A stretch of DNA of 64,000 nucleotides from Planctomycetota bacterium (GTDB lineage Bacteria; Planctomycetota; Phycisphaerae; Phycisphaerales; Phycisphaeraceae). The translations under genes and the position numbers were made by a program. Under the pieces are notes generated by a model that was not told where the DNA came from, did no database searches, and saw only the letters and a list, made by a program, of their open reading frames with translations. This document shows, piece after piece, positions 8,626 through 18,132 of the stretch (the first letter of the stretch is position 1; each line of letters opens with the position of its first letter). Where the stretch lies: assembly GCA_021413865.1 (NCBI GenBank), contig JAIOPN010000017.1, forward strand, positions 186,001 to 250,000, in the 5' to 3' direction.

Positions 8626-9873
8626 TTACTTCGAGACCATCGACGGGTCGGCGACGATGCGCAGGGGGATGGAGGTCTCGTCCATGCTGCCCCCCTTCTT
8701 GTCGGTCATGCGGACCTTGAGGCGGAACTTGCCGACGGTGAGCCTGGCGGGCAGCTTGACCAGTTGCACGACGAAGAAATCCCGCCGCTCGTTCCGCGAA
8801 CGGTCCACGACCTCGACGGGCGCTTCCTGCCAGACCGCCAGGCCGTCGCTCTCGTTGTAGAGCGTAAGTTCCTGCGAGAGGCTCACGGCGTACTCCCCGC
8901 CGTCCATCTTCTCGGAGTGGAAGTTCTCCAACTCGACATAGACGATCACCGGCTGCTCGCGCCCGGCGAGGAAGGCCGCGTCGTCGAACGCCTCGTAAAT
9001 GCCGAAGCCCTTCACGCGTCGGCAGAGCTGCATGTTGCGGATACGAAGCGGCTGCTCGCCCAACGCCTTACGGAACTCCTCGGAAACCTGGTCGGGCTGC
9101 ATGAACGGATCGCCCGCGGCCAACCGTTCCGCGACCACGGCCAACGCCTTCTGTAACCGCTCGATGCGGGCCCGCTGGGTTGCGTCCAGCTTGGCGATGT
9201 CTTCGGACGACGGCTTGAGCGAGGGATCGAACAACGAGAGCGCCGCGAGACGCGTGGTCTTCACCGCCTGCGGGTCGTCGCCGGTGCGGATGTCCTCGGC
9301 CAGGCGTTGCAAAAGATCGGTGCGCGTCAGTGATGCGGAGGGTACGTTCGCGGCGGTGCGGACGGGGGTCACACCGACAGACTTCGTCGGCGCGGCGGCG
9401 TGATTCGGCGTTGCGGGATTCGACGCCGCGCTTGCGGTGGGCTGGGTTTTCGTGGTGTTGGGCACGGGTGTTGCCGCAGTGGAGGTGGACGACTCGATCC
9501 ATTTCACCGCGACGGGTTTGGCCTGCGTCGGCTTTGGCGTGGGCTTGAGCGTAGGTGCGGCCGCCGGTGTCGGCGCGGCGGCGCTCGCGTCACGATCGGC
9601 GGGTGAACGGTCCATCGCCTCGGTCACACGGCGGGCCTGCTCCTCGCTTTGCCGCGTCAGTCGGGCGACCTCGGGGTCCATCGGCTCGGCCTTGCCTTCG
9701 CCGGCTTTGGCTGTCTTCTTCGCGGCATCCGATTTCGCGGCGGCCGTGTCGGGCTTATCGGCGGGCGTCTTGTCGCCCATCATTGGCCAGCCGCCTCTCG
9801 AGCATCCGGGCAACGTCGCCAATGACAAAACAAGGACCGTCAGACCCCAAACTGTTGGAAGGGTGCGTCGCAT
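8626..9873 (-). CDS. Predicted lipoprotein, unknown function
   Basis: A 415-residue protein with a signal peptide and a lipobox ending LPGC (Cys24), so it is predicted to be lipid-anchored outside the inner membrane. Residues about 30-180 are a low-complexity region rich in Ala, Pro, Thr and Lys, with many TPKPT- and AAAPT-like runs. The C-terminal half (about 190-415) is folded-looking, with a helical segment and then a beta-rich end containing YVELENFHSEKMDGGEYAVSL. No family is recognised. The pattern of long linker plus conserved C-terminal domain recurs in planctomycete periplasmic proteins. It lies 72 nt upstream of pyrR and 115 nt after holA. Confidence 0.82.
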   Translation of the reverse strand: MRRTLPTVWGLTVLVLSLATLPGCSRGGWPMMGDKTPADKPDTAAAKSDAAKKTAKAGEGKAEPMDPEVARLTRQSEEQARRVTEAMDRSPADRDASAAAPTPAAAPTLKPTPKPTQAKPVAVKWIESSTSTAATPVPNTTKTQPTASAASNPATPNHAAAPTKSVGVTPVRTAANVPSASLTRTDLLQRLAEDIRTGDDPQAVKTTRLAALSLFDPSLKPSSEDIAKLDATQRARIERLQKALAVVAERLAAGDPFMQPDQVSEEFRKALGEQPLRIRNMQLCRRVKGFGIYEAFDDAAFLAGREQPVIVYVELENFHSEKMDGGEYAVSLSQELTLYNESDGLAVWQEAPVEVVDRSRNERRDFFVVQLVKLPARLTVGKFRLKVRMTDKKGGSMDETSIPLRIVADPSMVSK

Positions 9874-9988
9874 GTCGCCTCCTGCGTTTCCCGGGTCGAA
9901 CGACCCGGCGGTTCATCCTGAACCATTGCGGACAAGGGCCAGATTATCACCCACCGGACCGGCCGTCGAGGGCCGGCCGCGCGGGGCC

Positions 9989-10999
9989 TCACACCATCTC
10001 ATCGGACAGCGTGGCGAAGAAGCATTCGAGATTCCGCGTCGCCTCGCCCCGACCGGTCTTGGACCGCACGTCCATCTCGATGATGCGGTCGAAAAGCTCG
10101 GCCGTCTTCGTGGCGGGGAGCTTCCGCAACACCTGCGCGAACAGTTCGGCACGCGGGCCCCACAGCTTCAGCTCCGTGGCGATCGCGCGGTCGTTGGCCC
10201 CCTGCCGCTTCATCTGTGCGGCGACGTGCAATTTCCTCACCAGGTCGGCGACGAAATAGGCCACCAGAATGTCCGGCTGACCCGACAGGTCGATCAGCTC
10301 GTGCAGCTTCTCGATCACCTCGCCCCGCCGACCCGCGAGCGACTGCAACACCGCCTCTTGCACCGCCCACGCCTCTTCCTCGCTGCTGCGGCCGACGAGC
10401 TGCTCGACCAGCGCCACACCGATCGGCTCGTTGTCCTTCACCATCACGGCGAGCTTGCCAAGCTCGCTGTCGATCAGGCTCAGGTCGCCGCCCAGGCGTT
10501 CGGCGAGCAGCTCGACGGCGCGGGGATCGAGCTTCCGGCCGTGCACCTTCTCGGCGCGCGTCACCAGCCAACGGCGCACCTCGCCCGGCGGGAGCGGCTC
10601 GCACTTGGTGATGAAGCCGACCTTCTCGATCAGCTTGTCGAGGTTGCCCTTGTTCCACTTGCCCGCACGGAGCAAAAGCAGGGCGCTCTCGACCGGGGCC
10701 TCGGCGTAGCGCACCAACGCCTCGCGGTGCGCGGCGACGAAGACGTCGGCGTCGTCGACGATCACGATCTTGTGCCGCTGCATCAGCGAGAAGCTGCGCA
10801 GCTCGTCGAGCACGTCCGCCAGCGAGGCGGATTTGCCGTCGTAGATCATCACCTCGGCCTCGCCGTGCACGGATTCGATCTCGGAGCGGAGACGGTCGAG
10901 GGCCTCGCGCTTGAGCATTTCTTCCGGGCCGTAGAGCACGGCGATGCGCGGCGGGCTGGCGGCGCTCTCTTTGGGTGATGTTGAGGGCTTGCGGGCCAT
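9989..10999 (-). CDS. holA: DNA polymerase III delta subunit
   Basis: Clamp-loader wrench subunit that opens the beta clamp. The 336-residue protein has the AAA-like N-terminal start VLYGPEEMLKREAL without a functional Walker A, the VIVDDADVF segment in the Walker B position, and the helical C-terminal domain with FVADLVRKLHVAAQ. Start MARKPSTSP at 10999; a longer frame upstream is unsupported. Family length and domain pattern agree with HolA. It lies 105 nt downstream of surE and ahead of the lipoprotein gene on the same strand. Confidence 0.92.
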   Translation of the reverse strand: MARKPSTSPKESAASPPRIAVLYGPEEMLKREALDRLRSEIESVHGEAEVMIYDGKSASLADVLDELRSFSLMQRHKIVIVDDADVFVAAHREALVRYAEAPVESALLLLRAGKWNKGNLDKLIEKVGFITKCEPLPPGEVRRWLVTRAEKVHGRKLDPRAVELLAERLGGDLSLIDSELGKLAVMVKDNEPIGVALVEQLVGRSSEEEAWAVQEAVLQSLAGRRGEVIEKLHELIDLSGQPDILVAYFVADLVRKLHVAAQMKRQGANDRAIATELKLWGPRAELFAQVLRKLPATKTAELFDRIIEMDVRSKTGRGEATRNLECFFATLSDEMV

Positions 11000-11104
11000 G
11001 AGGCGATCGTACCACGGGGGTTGGTTGGCGACCGAATTGAACGCAAAACGTGGAGGGAATAAAGCCCCCGGCGCTTCGGTGGACCTCAGCATCGGGCTTG
11101 GTTT

Positions 11105-11902
11105 TCAGACCTGTTTTTCGGCGTATTGCAGGTACCGGCCCCACGTCGCCAGACGACCCTTGTGGGTCAGGTCGAAGTGGAGCGGGGTCAGGGTGATGTG
11201 GCGGCGGAAGATGGCGTCCACGTCGGAGTCGGGTGGGGTGTGGTGGAAGCCCATGCCGCCGTCGTGGTTGTAGGAACGATCACCTCCCGCCTCGTCGGTG
11301 GGCGAGTAGCTGTCGATGATCGGGCTGGTCGAGATGGGCACGACGCGCAGGCCCAGCGGCTCGGCGCCGTCGTCGAGGATCGGGATGTTGACGTTGAGCA
11401 CCGTGTGCGGTTCGAAGGGGCCTTCGAGGAGCCGCGAGATGACGGCCCGGGCGTGGCGCGACGCCAGGTCCCAGCGCGTGCGGGTCGAATCGCCCAGGTG
11501 CAGGCTCACGGCGATGGCGGGCACGCCCATGAAGCCCGCCTCCATCGCGGCGGCGACGGTGCCGGAGTAGATCACGTTGATCCCGATGTTCGCCCCAGCG
11601 TTGATCCCGCTGATCACCAGGTCGATCGGCGAGGGCACGAGGTGGGCGACGGCCAGCTTCACGCAGTCCGCCGGCTTGCCCTCGACGGCGATGCCCTCGA
11701 ACAGGTGGCCCGCGCCGTCGCTCCGCATCACGCGGTGCGTCCGGGTGGCGATCTTCTTATGAAACGTGACGGCGTGGCTCTGGGCGGACTGCACCTCGGC
11801 GGGGGCGACGACGTGAACCTCTCCCATGTCGTGGACGGCGTGGTAGAGCGCCGCGAGGCCCGGGGCGGAGATGCCGTCGTCGTTGGTAAGAAGGATGCGC
11901 AT
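11105..11902 (-). CDS. surE: 5'/3'-nucleotidase SurE
   Basis: Metal-dependent nucleoside monophosphate phosphatase of the stationary-phase survival family, 265 residues. It opens MRILLTNDDG with the metal-binding aspartates in NDDG (7-10). It also has SGINAGANIG and YSGTVAAAMEA, both part of the active-site region. The ATG at 11902 is the family start; upstream codons run into the palindromic repeat at 11933 and are not coding. Confidence 0.96.
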   Translation of the reverse strand: MRILLTNDDGISAPGLAALYHAVHDMGEVHVVAPAEVQSAQSHAVTFHKKIATRTHRVMRSDGAGHLFEGIAVEGKPADCVKLAVAHLVPSPIDLVISGINAGANIGINVIYSGTVAAAMEAGFMGVPAIAVSLHLGDSTRTRWDLASRHARAVISRLLEGPFEPHTVLNVNIPILDDGAEPLGLRVVPISTSPIIDSYSPTDEAGGDRSYNHDGGMGFHHTPPDSDVDAIFRRHITLTPLHFDLTHKGRLATWGRYLQYAEKQV

Positions 11903-11932
11903 GTAGGGATCGTAGCGGGAAGGAGTGCATCT

Positions 11933-12027
11933 TGTAGGGTGGGCTGAATCTTCGAAGCCCACCATCCGCGTATTCGTGCGCCGAAGAGAAAAGTGGTGGG
12001 CTTCGAAGACTCAGCACCACCCTACAA
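11933..12027. repeat. Palindromic intergenic repeat (family A)
   Basis: Two nearly identical inverted arms of about 32 bp, beginning TGTAGGGTGG and containing TTCGAAGCCCACC, lie at 11934-11965 and 11994-12026, separated by about 28 nt. The element sits between surE and the end of the ribosomal operon and does not code. It resembles a small folded repeat or MITE-like remnant. Confidence 0.8.
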
Positions 12028-12030
12028 ATT

Positions 12031-12070
12031 CCCAAAACAACAGAGCCCGCGGCAAGCCGCGGGCTCTGTG
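12031..12070 (-). terminator. Terminator of the S10-spc-alpha superoperon
   Basis: A perfect GC-rich 13-bp stem (12041-12053 with 12056-12068; in practice a tetraloop) followed on the minus strand by TTGTTTT. It lies 27 nt after the rplQ stop, the place expected for the end of the ribosomal transcript. Confidence 0.85.
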
Positions 12071-12096
12071 AAAATCGAAATCAAAACGTACTCGGC

Positions 12097-12669
12097 TTAC
12101 TCGGCCTTGGCTTCCGCGGCCTTCTCGGGCTCGGCGGGCTTTTCGCTCCTGGCCTTGCGGAGCTTGGCGGAGAACTCCATCCGCTTGTTCGCCTTGTCGC
12201 GGCGGCGGGAGTGCTGGCCCTGGACCTGCGGGCCCGTCTCGTCCTTCTGCACGAGCATGAGGAGCACCAGGCTGCTGCCGTCACCGATGCGGTGCTTGGC
12301 GAGCTTGACGATCCGGGTGTAACCGCCCGGGCGGTCTGCGTAAACCGGGGCGATCTCGTCGAAGAGCTTCTTGATCAGGCGCGGGCCCTTGACCAGTTCG
12401 CCGTAGCGGTTGCGGGTGACCGCGTCGTCCTGGTCGTTCTTGACGATGATGCGGTCGCCCAGCTCGGAGATCACGTGCCGGCGTGCGGCGAGCGTGCCCC
12501 TCTTGGCGAAGGTGATCATGCGCTCGACGAAGGGCTGGACGCTCTTGGCCTTGGGCAGGGTGGTGGTGATCTGCCCGTGCGTCAGGAGCGCGGCGGCGAG
12601 ATTGCGGCGGAGGGCGCGGCGGTCTTCACCGTCGCGACCGAGTTTGTAACCTGCAACTGCGTGTCTCAT
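12097..12669 (-). CDS. rplQ: 50S ribosomal protein L17 with C-terminal extension
   Basis: Large-subunit protein at the exit tunnel side, last gene of the superoperon. It starts MRHAVAGYKLGRD and has the conserved ALRRNLAAALLTHG and FVERMITFAKRG segments in residues 1-60. At 190 residues it is longer than the usual 115-130. The extra length is a charged Lys/Glu/Ala-rich tail from about residue 150. rpoA precedes it by 54 nt. Confidence 0.97.
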   Translation of the reverse strand: MRHAVAGYKLGRDGEDRRALRRNLAAALLTHGQITTTLPKAKSVQPFVERMITFAKRGTLAARRHVISELGDRIIVKNDQDDAVTRNRYGELVKGPRLIKKLFDEIAPVYADRPGGYTRIVKLAKHRIGDGSSLVLLMLVQKDETGPQVQGQHSRRRDKANKRMEFSAKLRKARSEKPAEPEKAAEAKAE

Positions 12670-12723
12670 ATTTCACCTCAGGGACCCGCGTTTTCATGCG
12701 GGGCCGGCCGGCCGCTTGCGCGG

Positions 12724-13728
12724 TCAGACCGTCTTGGATTTGAGTTCCTCGGGCAGTTCCATGCCCATCGTCAGACCCAGGTCCGACAGCTTGCGCTTGA
12801 CCTCGCGCAGCGACGTCTTACCGAACGAACGCACCTTGAGCAGCTCCGACTCGCTCTGGCGGACCAGATCGGCGACGGTCGTGACCTTCGCCGATTCGAG
12901 GCAGTTGCTGGCCCGCACGGAGAGCTCGAGCTCGCCGATGGGCATGTTCAGCTTGCGGATGAGCTCCTCGTCCACGCGGGCGGCGGCGGCGGCGCTCTCG
13001 CTGGCGCTGGCGTTGCCGATCTCGAAGTACTGGACGAAGGGGTTCAGGTGCTTGCGGAGGATCTTGGCGGCCTCGACCATCGCCATCTCGGGCGTGATCG
13101 TGCCGTTGGTCCAGACCTCGAGGGTCAGCTTGTCGAAGTTGACCTTCTGGCCGACGCGGGTGTCCTCGACCTTGTAGCGGACGCGGGTGACGGGGGAGAA
13201 GATCGCGTCCACGGGGATGAGGCCGACCTCCTGGTCCTCGCCGGAGTTGTACTGCTCGCTGGCGGGGATGTAGCCGCGGCCCTTCTTGACCACGAACTCC
13301 ATGTCGAAGTCGCGTTGCTTGGTGAGGGTCGCCAGCACCAGGTCCTTGTTGTGGATGGTGATGGAGGAATCGGCCTCGATCAGCTCGCAGGTGACCTCGC
13401 CGGGGCCTTCGGCGGAGAGGCGCATCGTCTTGGTCTCCTCGCCCTCCATCGAAACGACCATGCTCTTGATGTTCAGGATGATGTCGGTGACGTCATCCAT
13501 CACGCCTTCGAGGCTGGTGAACTCGTGCTCGGCGCCCTTGATCTTGACGGCGGTGACGGCGGCGCCCTCGAGGCTGGACAGGAGGATGCGGCGCAGCGAG
13601 TTACCGACCGTGGTGCCGAAACCGCGCTCGAAGGGCTCGATGGTGAACTTGCCGTACGTGTTGCTGTTGAGGCTGGTATCCGGGACGACCCTGCTGGGCA
13701 GTTCCAAGCCTCGCCATCTCATGCGCAT
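12724..13728 (-). CDS. rpoA: RNA polymerase alpha subunit
   Basis: A 334-residue alpha subunit. The N-terminal assembly domain (about 1-235) has FERGFGTTVGNSLRRILLSS and a VEDTRVGQK segment. The C-terminal domain (about 255-325), which contacts UP elements and activators, has ELELSVRASNCL and VRSFGKTSLREVKRKL. GGAG eight bases upstream supports the ATG at 13728. rpsD, which usually lies between rpsK and rpoA, is absent. Confidence 0.98.
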   Translation of the reverse strand: MRMRWRGLELPSRVVPDTSLNSNTYGKFTIEPFERGFGTTVGNSLRRILLSSLEGAAVTAVKIKGAEHEFTSLEGVMDDVTDIILNIKSMVVSMEGEETKTMRLSAEGPGEVTCELIEADSSITIHNKDLVLATLTKQRDFDMEFVVKKGRGYIPASEQYNSGEDQEVGLIPVDAIFSPVTRVRYKVEDTRVGQKVNFDKLTLEVWTNGTITPEMAMVEAAKILRKHLNPFVQYFEIGNASASESAAAAARVDEELIRKLNMPIGELELSVRASNCLESAKVTTVADLVRQSESELLKVRSFGKTSLREVKRKLSDLGLTMGMELPEELKSKTV

Positions 13729-13873
13729 GACTGATCTCCAGATTCAGCAGACTTGGGTGGAAGCGTCTGTCGGGATTCACGCCCTGGGCCGCGCTGCTGA
13801 ACCGCGGGGTTGGGCTTCTGTTCCCGAAGAGAAAATCGCACAGCCGAAAACGGCTGAAGGGTGTCGGGGGAAA

Positions 13874-14251
13874 TTAGACGCGGCGGCGCTTGGGGGGGCG
13901 GCAACCGTTGTGGGGGATCGGGGTGTGGTCCTCGATGGCGGTAATCTTGAGGCCGGCGGCCTGGAGGCCGGTGACGGCGGACTCACGGCCCGCGCCGGCG
14001 CCGCGGACACGGACCTCGATCTCGGTCACGCCGTACTTCTTGGCCTTCTGGGCGGCGTCCTCGGCGGAGCGGGTGGCGGCGAAGGGCGTGCTCTTGCGCG
14101 AGCCCTTGAAGCCGACCGTGCCGGCGGAAGCCCAGCAGAGCACCTCGCCGTTGACGTCGGTGATGGTGACCTGGGTGTTGTTGAACGACGCCTTGATGTG
14201 GGCGATCGCTCGGCTGATGTTCTTGCGGACCTTTTTCTGCTTCTTGGCCAT
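13874..14251 (-). CDS. rpsK: 30S ribosomal protein S11
   Basis: Platform protein of the 30S subunit that contacts the anti-Shine-Dalgarno end of 16S rRNA. The 125-residue chain has [15 protein letters not shown] and ends [12 protein letters not shown], both diagnostic. It lies between rpsM and rpoA; a 145-nt gap toward rpoA carries no gene and marks where rpsD would normally be. Confidence 0.98.
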   Translation of the reverse strand: MAKKQKKVRKNISRAIAHIKASFNNTQVTITDVNGEVLCWASAGTVGFKGSRKSTPFAATRSAEDAAQKAKKYGVTEIEVRVRGAGAGRESAVTGLQAAGLKITAIEDHTPIPHNGCRPPKRRRV

Positions 14252-14361
14252 GATTTCCTCGCGAAGTTATTAGCGCTGCCACTCTCCCGCTCGGGCGGGC
14301 AGCTCGCTTCGGGTTGGGACGGACGACCGGGACCGGCGGCCCCGGCATGAACGGCTGGGGC

Positions 14362-14745
14362 TTACTTGAGGGCCTTGACGCCCTTCTTGCCGGCGACGGT
14401 CTTGCGCTTGCCCTTGCGGGTGCGTGCGTTGGTGCGGGTGCGCTGGCCGCGGACGGGCAGGCCGCGGCGGTGACGGTCGCCGCGGTAGCAGCGGATGTCG
14501 CGCAGACGGGAGATGTTCTGCGAGATCGCGCGGCGGAGGGCGCCCTCGACGACGTAGTTGGCGTCGATGAGGGCGACGATCGCGGCGATCTGGTCCTCGG
14601 TGAGCTTGTTGGCACGGATAGTGCCGTCCACGTTGGCCTCTTTGAGGATGACCTCGGCGTTGGCCGGGCCGATCCCGTAGATGTAGCGCAGGGCGACGCG
14701 GATGGGCTTGTTGTCGGGGACGTCGATACCGGAGATACGGGGCAT
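14362..14745 (-). CDS. rpsM: 30S ribosomal protein S13
   Basis: Head protein forming intersubunit bridges to L5. It is 127 residues long, starting [13 protein letters not shown], with ALRYIYGIG and the C-terminal [18 protein letters not shown]. The family start is the ATG at 14745; four further upstream codons are open but do not fit the family. Confidence 0.98.
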   Translation of the reverse strand: MPRISGIDVPDNKPIRVALRYIYGIGPANAEVILKEANVDGTIRANKLTEDQIAAIVALIDANYVVEGALRRAISQNISRLRDIRCYRGDRHRRGLPVRGQRTRTNARTRKGKRKTVAGKKGVKALK

Positions 14746-14796
14746 GGTGGACTCCAAAGGTGCGCGGGCGGTTGGCCCGCGGCTGGGTGCGTGGGC

Positions 14797-14910
14797 TTAG
14801 CCCTGCCTCTGCTTGTGCTTGCGGTTGGTGCAGATGACGCGCAGGACGCCCTTGCGCCGCACGATCTTGCAGTGCTCACAGATTCTCTTGACGCTGCTGC
14901 GAACCTTCAT
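14797..14910 (-). CDS. rpmJ: 50S ribosomal protein L36
   Basis: A 37-residue zinc-ribbon protein. It starts [15 protein letters not shown] and has the zinc ligands C11, C14 and C27 plus a late His in NRKHKQRQG, the C-C-C-H pattern of the zinc-binding form. It lies between infA and rpsM, as in many bacteria. Confidence 0.97.
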   Translation of the reverse strand: MKVRSSVKRICEHCKIVRRKGVLRVICTNRKHKQRQG

Positions 14911-14955
14911 GGTCAAATCCTCTTGTTGCTCGGGCCTCTAAAAAATCGTGCGGAC

Positions 14956-15177
14956 TCAATGCCGGTAGGTGATGCGTCCCTTGGTCAGGTCGTAGGGGCT
15001 GATGTCCACCGTGACGCGGTCGCCGGGGAGGATGCGGATGTAGTTCATGCGCATCTTTCCGGAGATGACGGCCACGATCTCGGGCTTGTGCGGCATGTCC
15101 AGCCTCACACGGAACATCGCGTTGGGCAGGGCATCCACCACTTCGCCTTCGACCTGTAGCTTTTCTTCCTTGGGCAT
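14956..15177 (-). CDS. infA: Translation initiation factor IF-1
   Basis: An S1/OB-fold factor of 73 residues that occupies the ribosomal A site during initiation. It has [30 protein letters not shown] and the terminal [10 protein letters not shown]. Start MPKEEKLQ at 15177. Placed between map and rpmJ, the common order in bacteria that keep infA in the spc/alpha region. Confidence 0.98.
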   Translation of the reverse strand: MPKEEKLQVEGEVVDALPNAMFRVRLDMPHKPEIVAVISGKMRMNYIRILPGDRVTVDISPYDLTKGRITYRH

Positions 15178-15243
15178 ACGTCCTCGTGAGCCTTGCAGTC
15201 TCGTCGGGCGAACCATTCGCCCGCTTTTTGTTCCTCGTCCCGC

Positions 15244-16020
15244 CTACCGGCCGTCGGTCAGCACGTCGGCCCCACTGGCCGTGACGGCGACGGTGTGCTC
15301 GTAGTGTGCCGACGGCTTACGGTCCGCCGTCACCACCGTCCACTTATCCGCCAGGGTTTCGGTCGCCGAGCCGCCCACGTTGCACATGGGCTCGATGGCC
15401 AGGACCAGACCCTCGCGGAGCACGATATCGTCGCGGAGCAATTCGCGGCTGACGTAGTTGGGAACCTTGGGGTCCTCGTGCATCTTCTGCCCGATGCCGT
15501 GCCCGACAAATTCCTTCACAACGCTCAGCCCGTTTTCCTCCGCGTAGTTCTGCATCAGCCTTGCGACCTGGCTCCACCGGCGGCCGGGTCGGATATTCTC
15601 AACGGCGATCTTCAGCACGTGCTCCGTCACTTCACAGAGCCGGCGGACCTCCGGTTTTACGTTCCCGACCATCACCGTCGTTGCCGAGTCACCGCACCAG
15701 CCGTCCACCTCCACGCCGCAGTCGATCCCGACGGCGTCGCCGTCCGCGATCACCCTTTCACCCGCGATCCCGTGAACAACCTCTTCGTTCACGCTGATGC
15801 ACAGGTTCGACGGGAAGCCCTCGCCCGGGCGGTACGTCGGGTAGTTCTTGAACAGGCCCCTCGCGTTGAGCGAGGTGAACACCCGGTACGCTTCCTCGTC
15901 GATCTGCCGGGTGGTTACGCCCGGCACACATATCTCCCGGCAGCGTTGGAGGGTCTTGTAAACGACCCGCCCCGCGGCCCGCATTTTCTCGATCTCGTGC
16001 TGCTTCTTGAGCCTGATCAC
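15244..16020 (-). CDS. map: Methionine aminopeptidase, type I
   Basis: Removes the initiator Met cotranslationally. It is 258 residues long with the pita-bread metal ligands visible in IDCGVEVDGWCGDSA (two Asp), GHGIG (His), IEPM (Glu) and the last Glu in the AHYEHTVAV region. The best start is GTG at 16020, with GGGAG seven bases upstream; the first residues (VIRLKKQHEIEKMR) match the family. It directly follows secY without the usual adk gene between them. Confidence 0.95.
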   Translation of the reverse strand: MIRLKKQHEIEKMRAAGRVVYKTLQRCREICVPGVTTRQIDEEAYRVFTSLNARGLFKNYPTYRPGEGFPSNLCISVNEEVVHGIAGERVIADGDAVGIDCGVEVDGWCGDSATTVMVGNVKPEVRRLCEVTEHVLKIAVENIRPGRRWSQVARLMQNYAEENGLSVVKEFVGHGIGQKMHEDPKVPNYVSRELLRDDIVLREGLVLAIEPMCNVGGSATETLADKWTVVTADRKPSAHYEHTVAVTASGADVLTDGR

Positions 16021-16115
16021 CGACCGGACTCCCGCACCCGGCCCGTCCAAACAGGCCGGGAGAGGGAATCGACTACTGTACCAGATGACCGCCGCCGCGC
16101 CAACCGCATGTCGGA

Positions 16116-17504
16116 TCAGCTCCTGGGGCCCCGGATCCGCGTCGCACGGGTGCCGCCGCTGCCGCCCCCGCCGCCCAGGAACCCGCCGTAGTTCCGCATC
16201 ATCAGGCTCGCCTCGATACGCTGGATCAGGTCGAGCATCACGCTCACCACGATGAGCAGGCCCGTGCCGCCCAGGAAGCTCGATACCGTATGCGGGATGT
16301 GGAACACGCCCGAGATGATCGTCGGGATCACCGCGATGATCGCCAGGAAGCCCGCGCCGACGTAGGTGATGCGTTCCATCACGATTTCGAGGTAGTCAGC
16401 CGTGCGCGGGCCCGGGCGCAGGCCGGGGATGAAGCTGCCGTGGTCGCGGAGCTGGGTCGCCATCTCCTTGGGCTGGAACTGCACGGTCGTCCAGAAGTAG
16501 GCGAAGAAGTAGATCAGCGCGATGTAGAGGACGACGTACAGGTACCCGTCCATCTTCATGCTGTCGGCGATGGTGTGCAGCGCCCAGAAGCCGGGGAAGG
16601 ACTTGTTGAGGTAATCGAAAATGATCGCCGGCAGGATCATCAGGGAGCTGGCGAAGATGATCGGCATGACGCCACCGTGGTTGACGCGGAGCGGCAGGTA
16701 GGAGCGCTGGCCGCCATAGACGCGCCGGCCGCGGGTGTGCTTGGCCTGCTGGATCGGGATGCGGCGCTGGCCTTGGGTGATGATGATCGAGCCGGCGACG
16801 ACGACGATGAAGGCGATAATGAGGAAGAAGACTGTATCGGGGTGGTACTGAGCGGTGTCGGATTGGCCGAGGGTGAAACTCCCGGCGATCTCGCCGATGG
16901 CGGCGGGGATGCGCGAGACGATGCCCGCGGTGATGATCAGCGACACGCCGTTGCCGATGCCGTAGCGGTCCACCTGCTCGCCCAGCCACATGAGGAAGAC
17001 CGTGCCCGCGGTCAGACCGATGGTGCCGCAGAGCCAGAAGGTGGGCGTGTTGAGATAGTCGGCGTAAACCAGCGGCTTCTCGCCGCGCTGGAGGAAGATG
17101 AGCCAGAACGCCGCCTGGATGATGCAGAGGATGACCGTGACGTAGCGGGTGTATTCGGAGATCTTCTGCCGACCGGCGGGGCCTTCCTTCTGCATCGCCT
17201 GCAGGGAGGGGACGACGGTGGCCAAGAGCTGGAAGATGATGGAGGCTGAGATGTAGGGCATGATGCCCAGGCCGAAGATCGTGGACTGGTGCAGCGAGCC
17301 GCCGGTGAAGATGCCGACGTAGGCGATGAGGTTGCCGGCGGCGGTGCCCTGGGCCTTCTCCGCCCAAGCGTTGAGCTGCGATTGATCGACGCCCGGCAGC
17401 GGGATGAAGAACCCGATGCGGTAGATCGCCAGCATCGCCAGCGTGAAGAAGATTTTATTCCTCAGCTCGGCGATGCGCCAGATATTCAGAAAGGCTTGGA
17501 GCAT
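16116..17504 (-). CDS. secY: Preprotein translocase subunit SecY
   Basis: Central channel of the Sec translocon, 462 residues with ten membrane segments. Family segments include RIGFFIPLPGVD, GGSLHQSTIFGLGIMPYISASI, GIGNGVSLII and the cytoplasmic loop with LPLRVNHGGVMPIIFASS. The C-terminal tail has a Gly-rich run (GGFLGGGGGSGG) before RATRIRGPRS. It follows rplO and precedes map. Confidence 0.98.
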   Translation of the reverse strand: MLQAFLNIWRIAELRNKIFFTLAMLAIYRIGFFIPLPGVDQSQLNAWAEKAQGTAAGNLIAYVGIFTGGSLHQSTIFGLGIMPYISASIIFQLLATVVPSLQAMQKEGPAGRQKISEYTRYVTVILCIIQAAFWLIFLQRGEKPLVYADYLNTPTFWLCGTIGLTAGTVFLMWLGEQVDRYGIGNGVSLIITAGIVSRIPAAIGEIAGSFTLGQSDTAQYHPDTVFFLIIAFIVVVAGSIIITQGQRRIPIQQAKHTRGRRVYGGQRSYLPLRVNHGGVMPIIFASSLMILPAIIFDYLNKSFPGFWALHTIADSMKMDGYLYVVLYIALIYFFAYFWTTVQFQPKEMATQLRDHGSFIPGLRPGPRTADYLEIVMERITYVGAGFLAIIAVIPTIISGVFHIPHTVSSFLGGTGLLIVVSVMLDLIQRIEASLMMRNYGGFLGGGGGSGGTRATRIRGPRS

Positions 17505-17618
17505 AGGGTCTGAGACCGGGGACTGGTGCCGAGGGTTCGGGGTGTGGCGGGGTCCGCCGCGGGTTGGTTGTCCGGGGAGTAAATCCCGGAAACGGAACGT
17601 GGACGCCAGTGCCCCCTT

Positions 17619-18074
17619 TTACTTCACGACCTCGGCCGTGCCGCCGGCCTTGGTGATTTTTTCCTGCGCGATCTTCGAGAACGCCGCCGCCTTGACGGTG
17701 AGCTTCTTGGAGAGCTCGCCGCTGGCGAGGATCTTCACCGGCGTGCGGGTGTTGGAGATCAGGCCCGCCTTGACCAGCGCCGCCGGATCGACCACGTCGC
17801 CGTTGTTGAAACGGCCCTGCAGGTCGCTGACGTTGATCGCCGCGTACTCGACGCGGAAGTTGAAGTTGCTGAAGCCGCGCTTGGGTATGCGGCGGAACCA
17901 GGGGGTCTGGCCGCCTTCACGGCCGGCGCGGATCGAACCGCTCCAGCCCGAGCGCGAGCCCGCGCCCTTGGTGCCGCGGCCCGAGGTCTTGCCCTTGCCG
18001 CTGCCGATGCCTCGGCCAAGCCGCTTGGACTTCTTGTTCTTGCCGGCCTTGGGGGTGATTTCATGGATCATCAT
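17619..18074 (-). CDS. rplO: 50S ribosomal protein L15
   Basis: Large-subunit assembly protein of 151 residues. The N-terminal half has the Gly/Arg-rich family signature KRLGRGIGSGKGKTSGRGTKG and GREGGQTPWFRRIPKRGF. It lies 58 nt after rpsE. That gap is too short for rpmD (L30), which is therefore missing from its standard place. Confidence 0.98.
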   Translation of the reverse strand: MMIHEITPKAGKNKKSKRLGRGIGSGKGKTSGRGTKGAGSRSGWSGSIRAGREGGQTPWFRRIPKRGFSNFNFRVEYAAINVSDLQGRFNNGDVVDPAALVKAGLISNTRTPVKILASGELSKKLTVKAAAFSKIAQEKITKAGGTAEVVK

Positions 18075-18132
18075 GGCGTGATTCGCTCCCGCGCGGGCCG
18101 TTGTGCCCGACGCATCATCTATCTAAACAACG

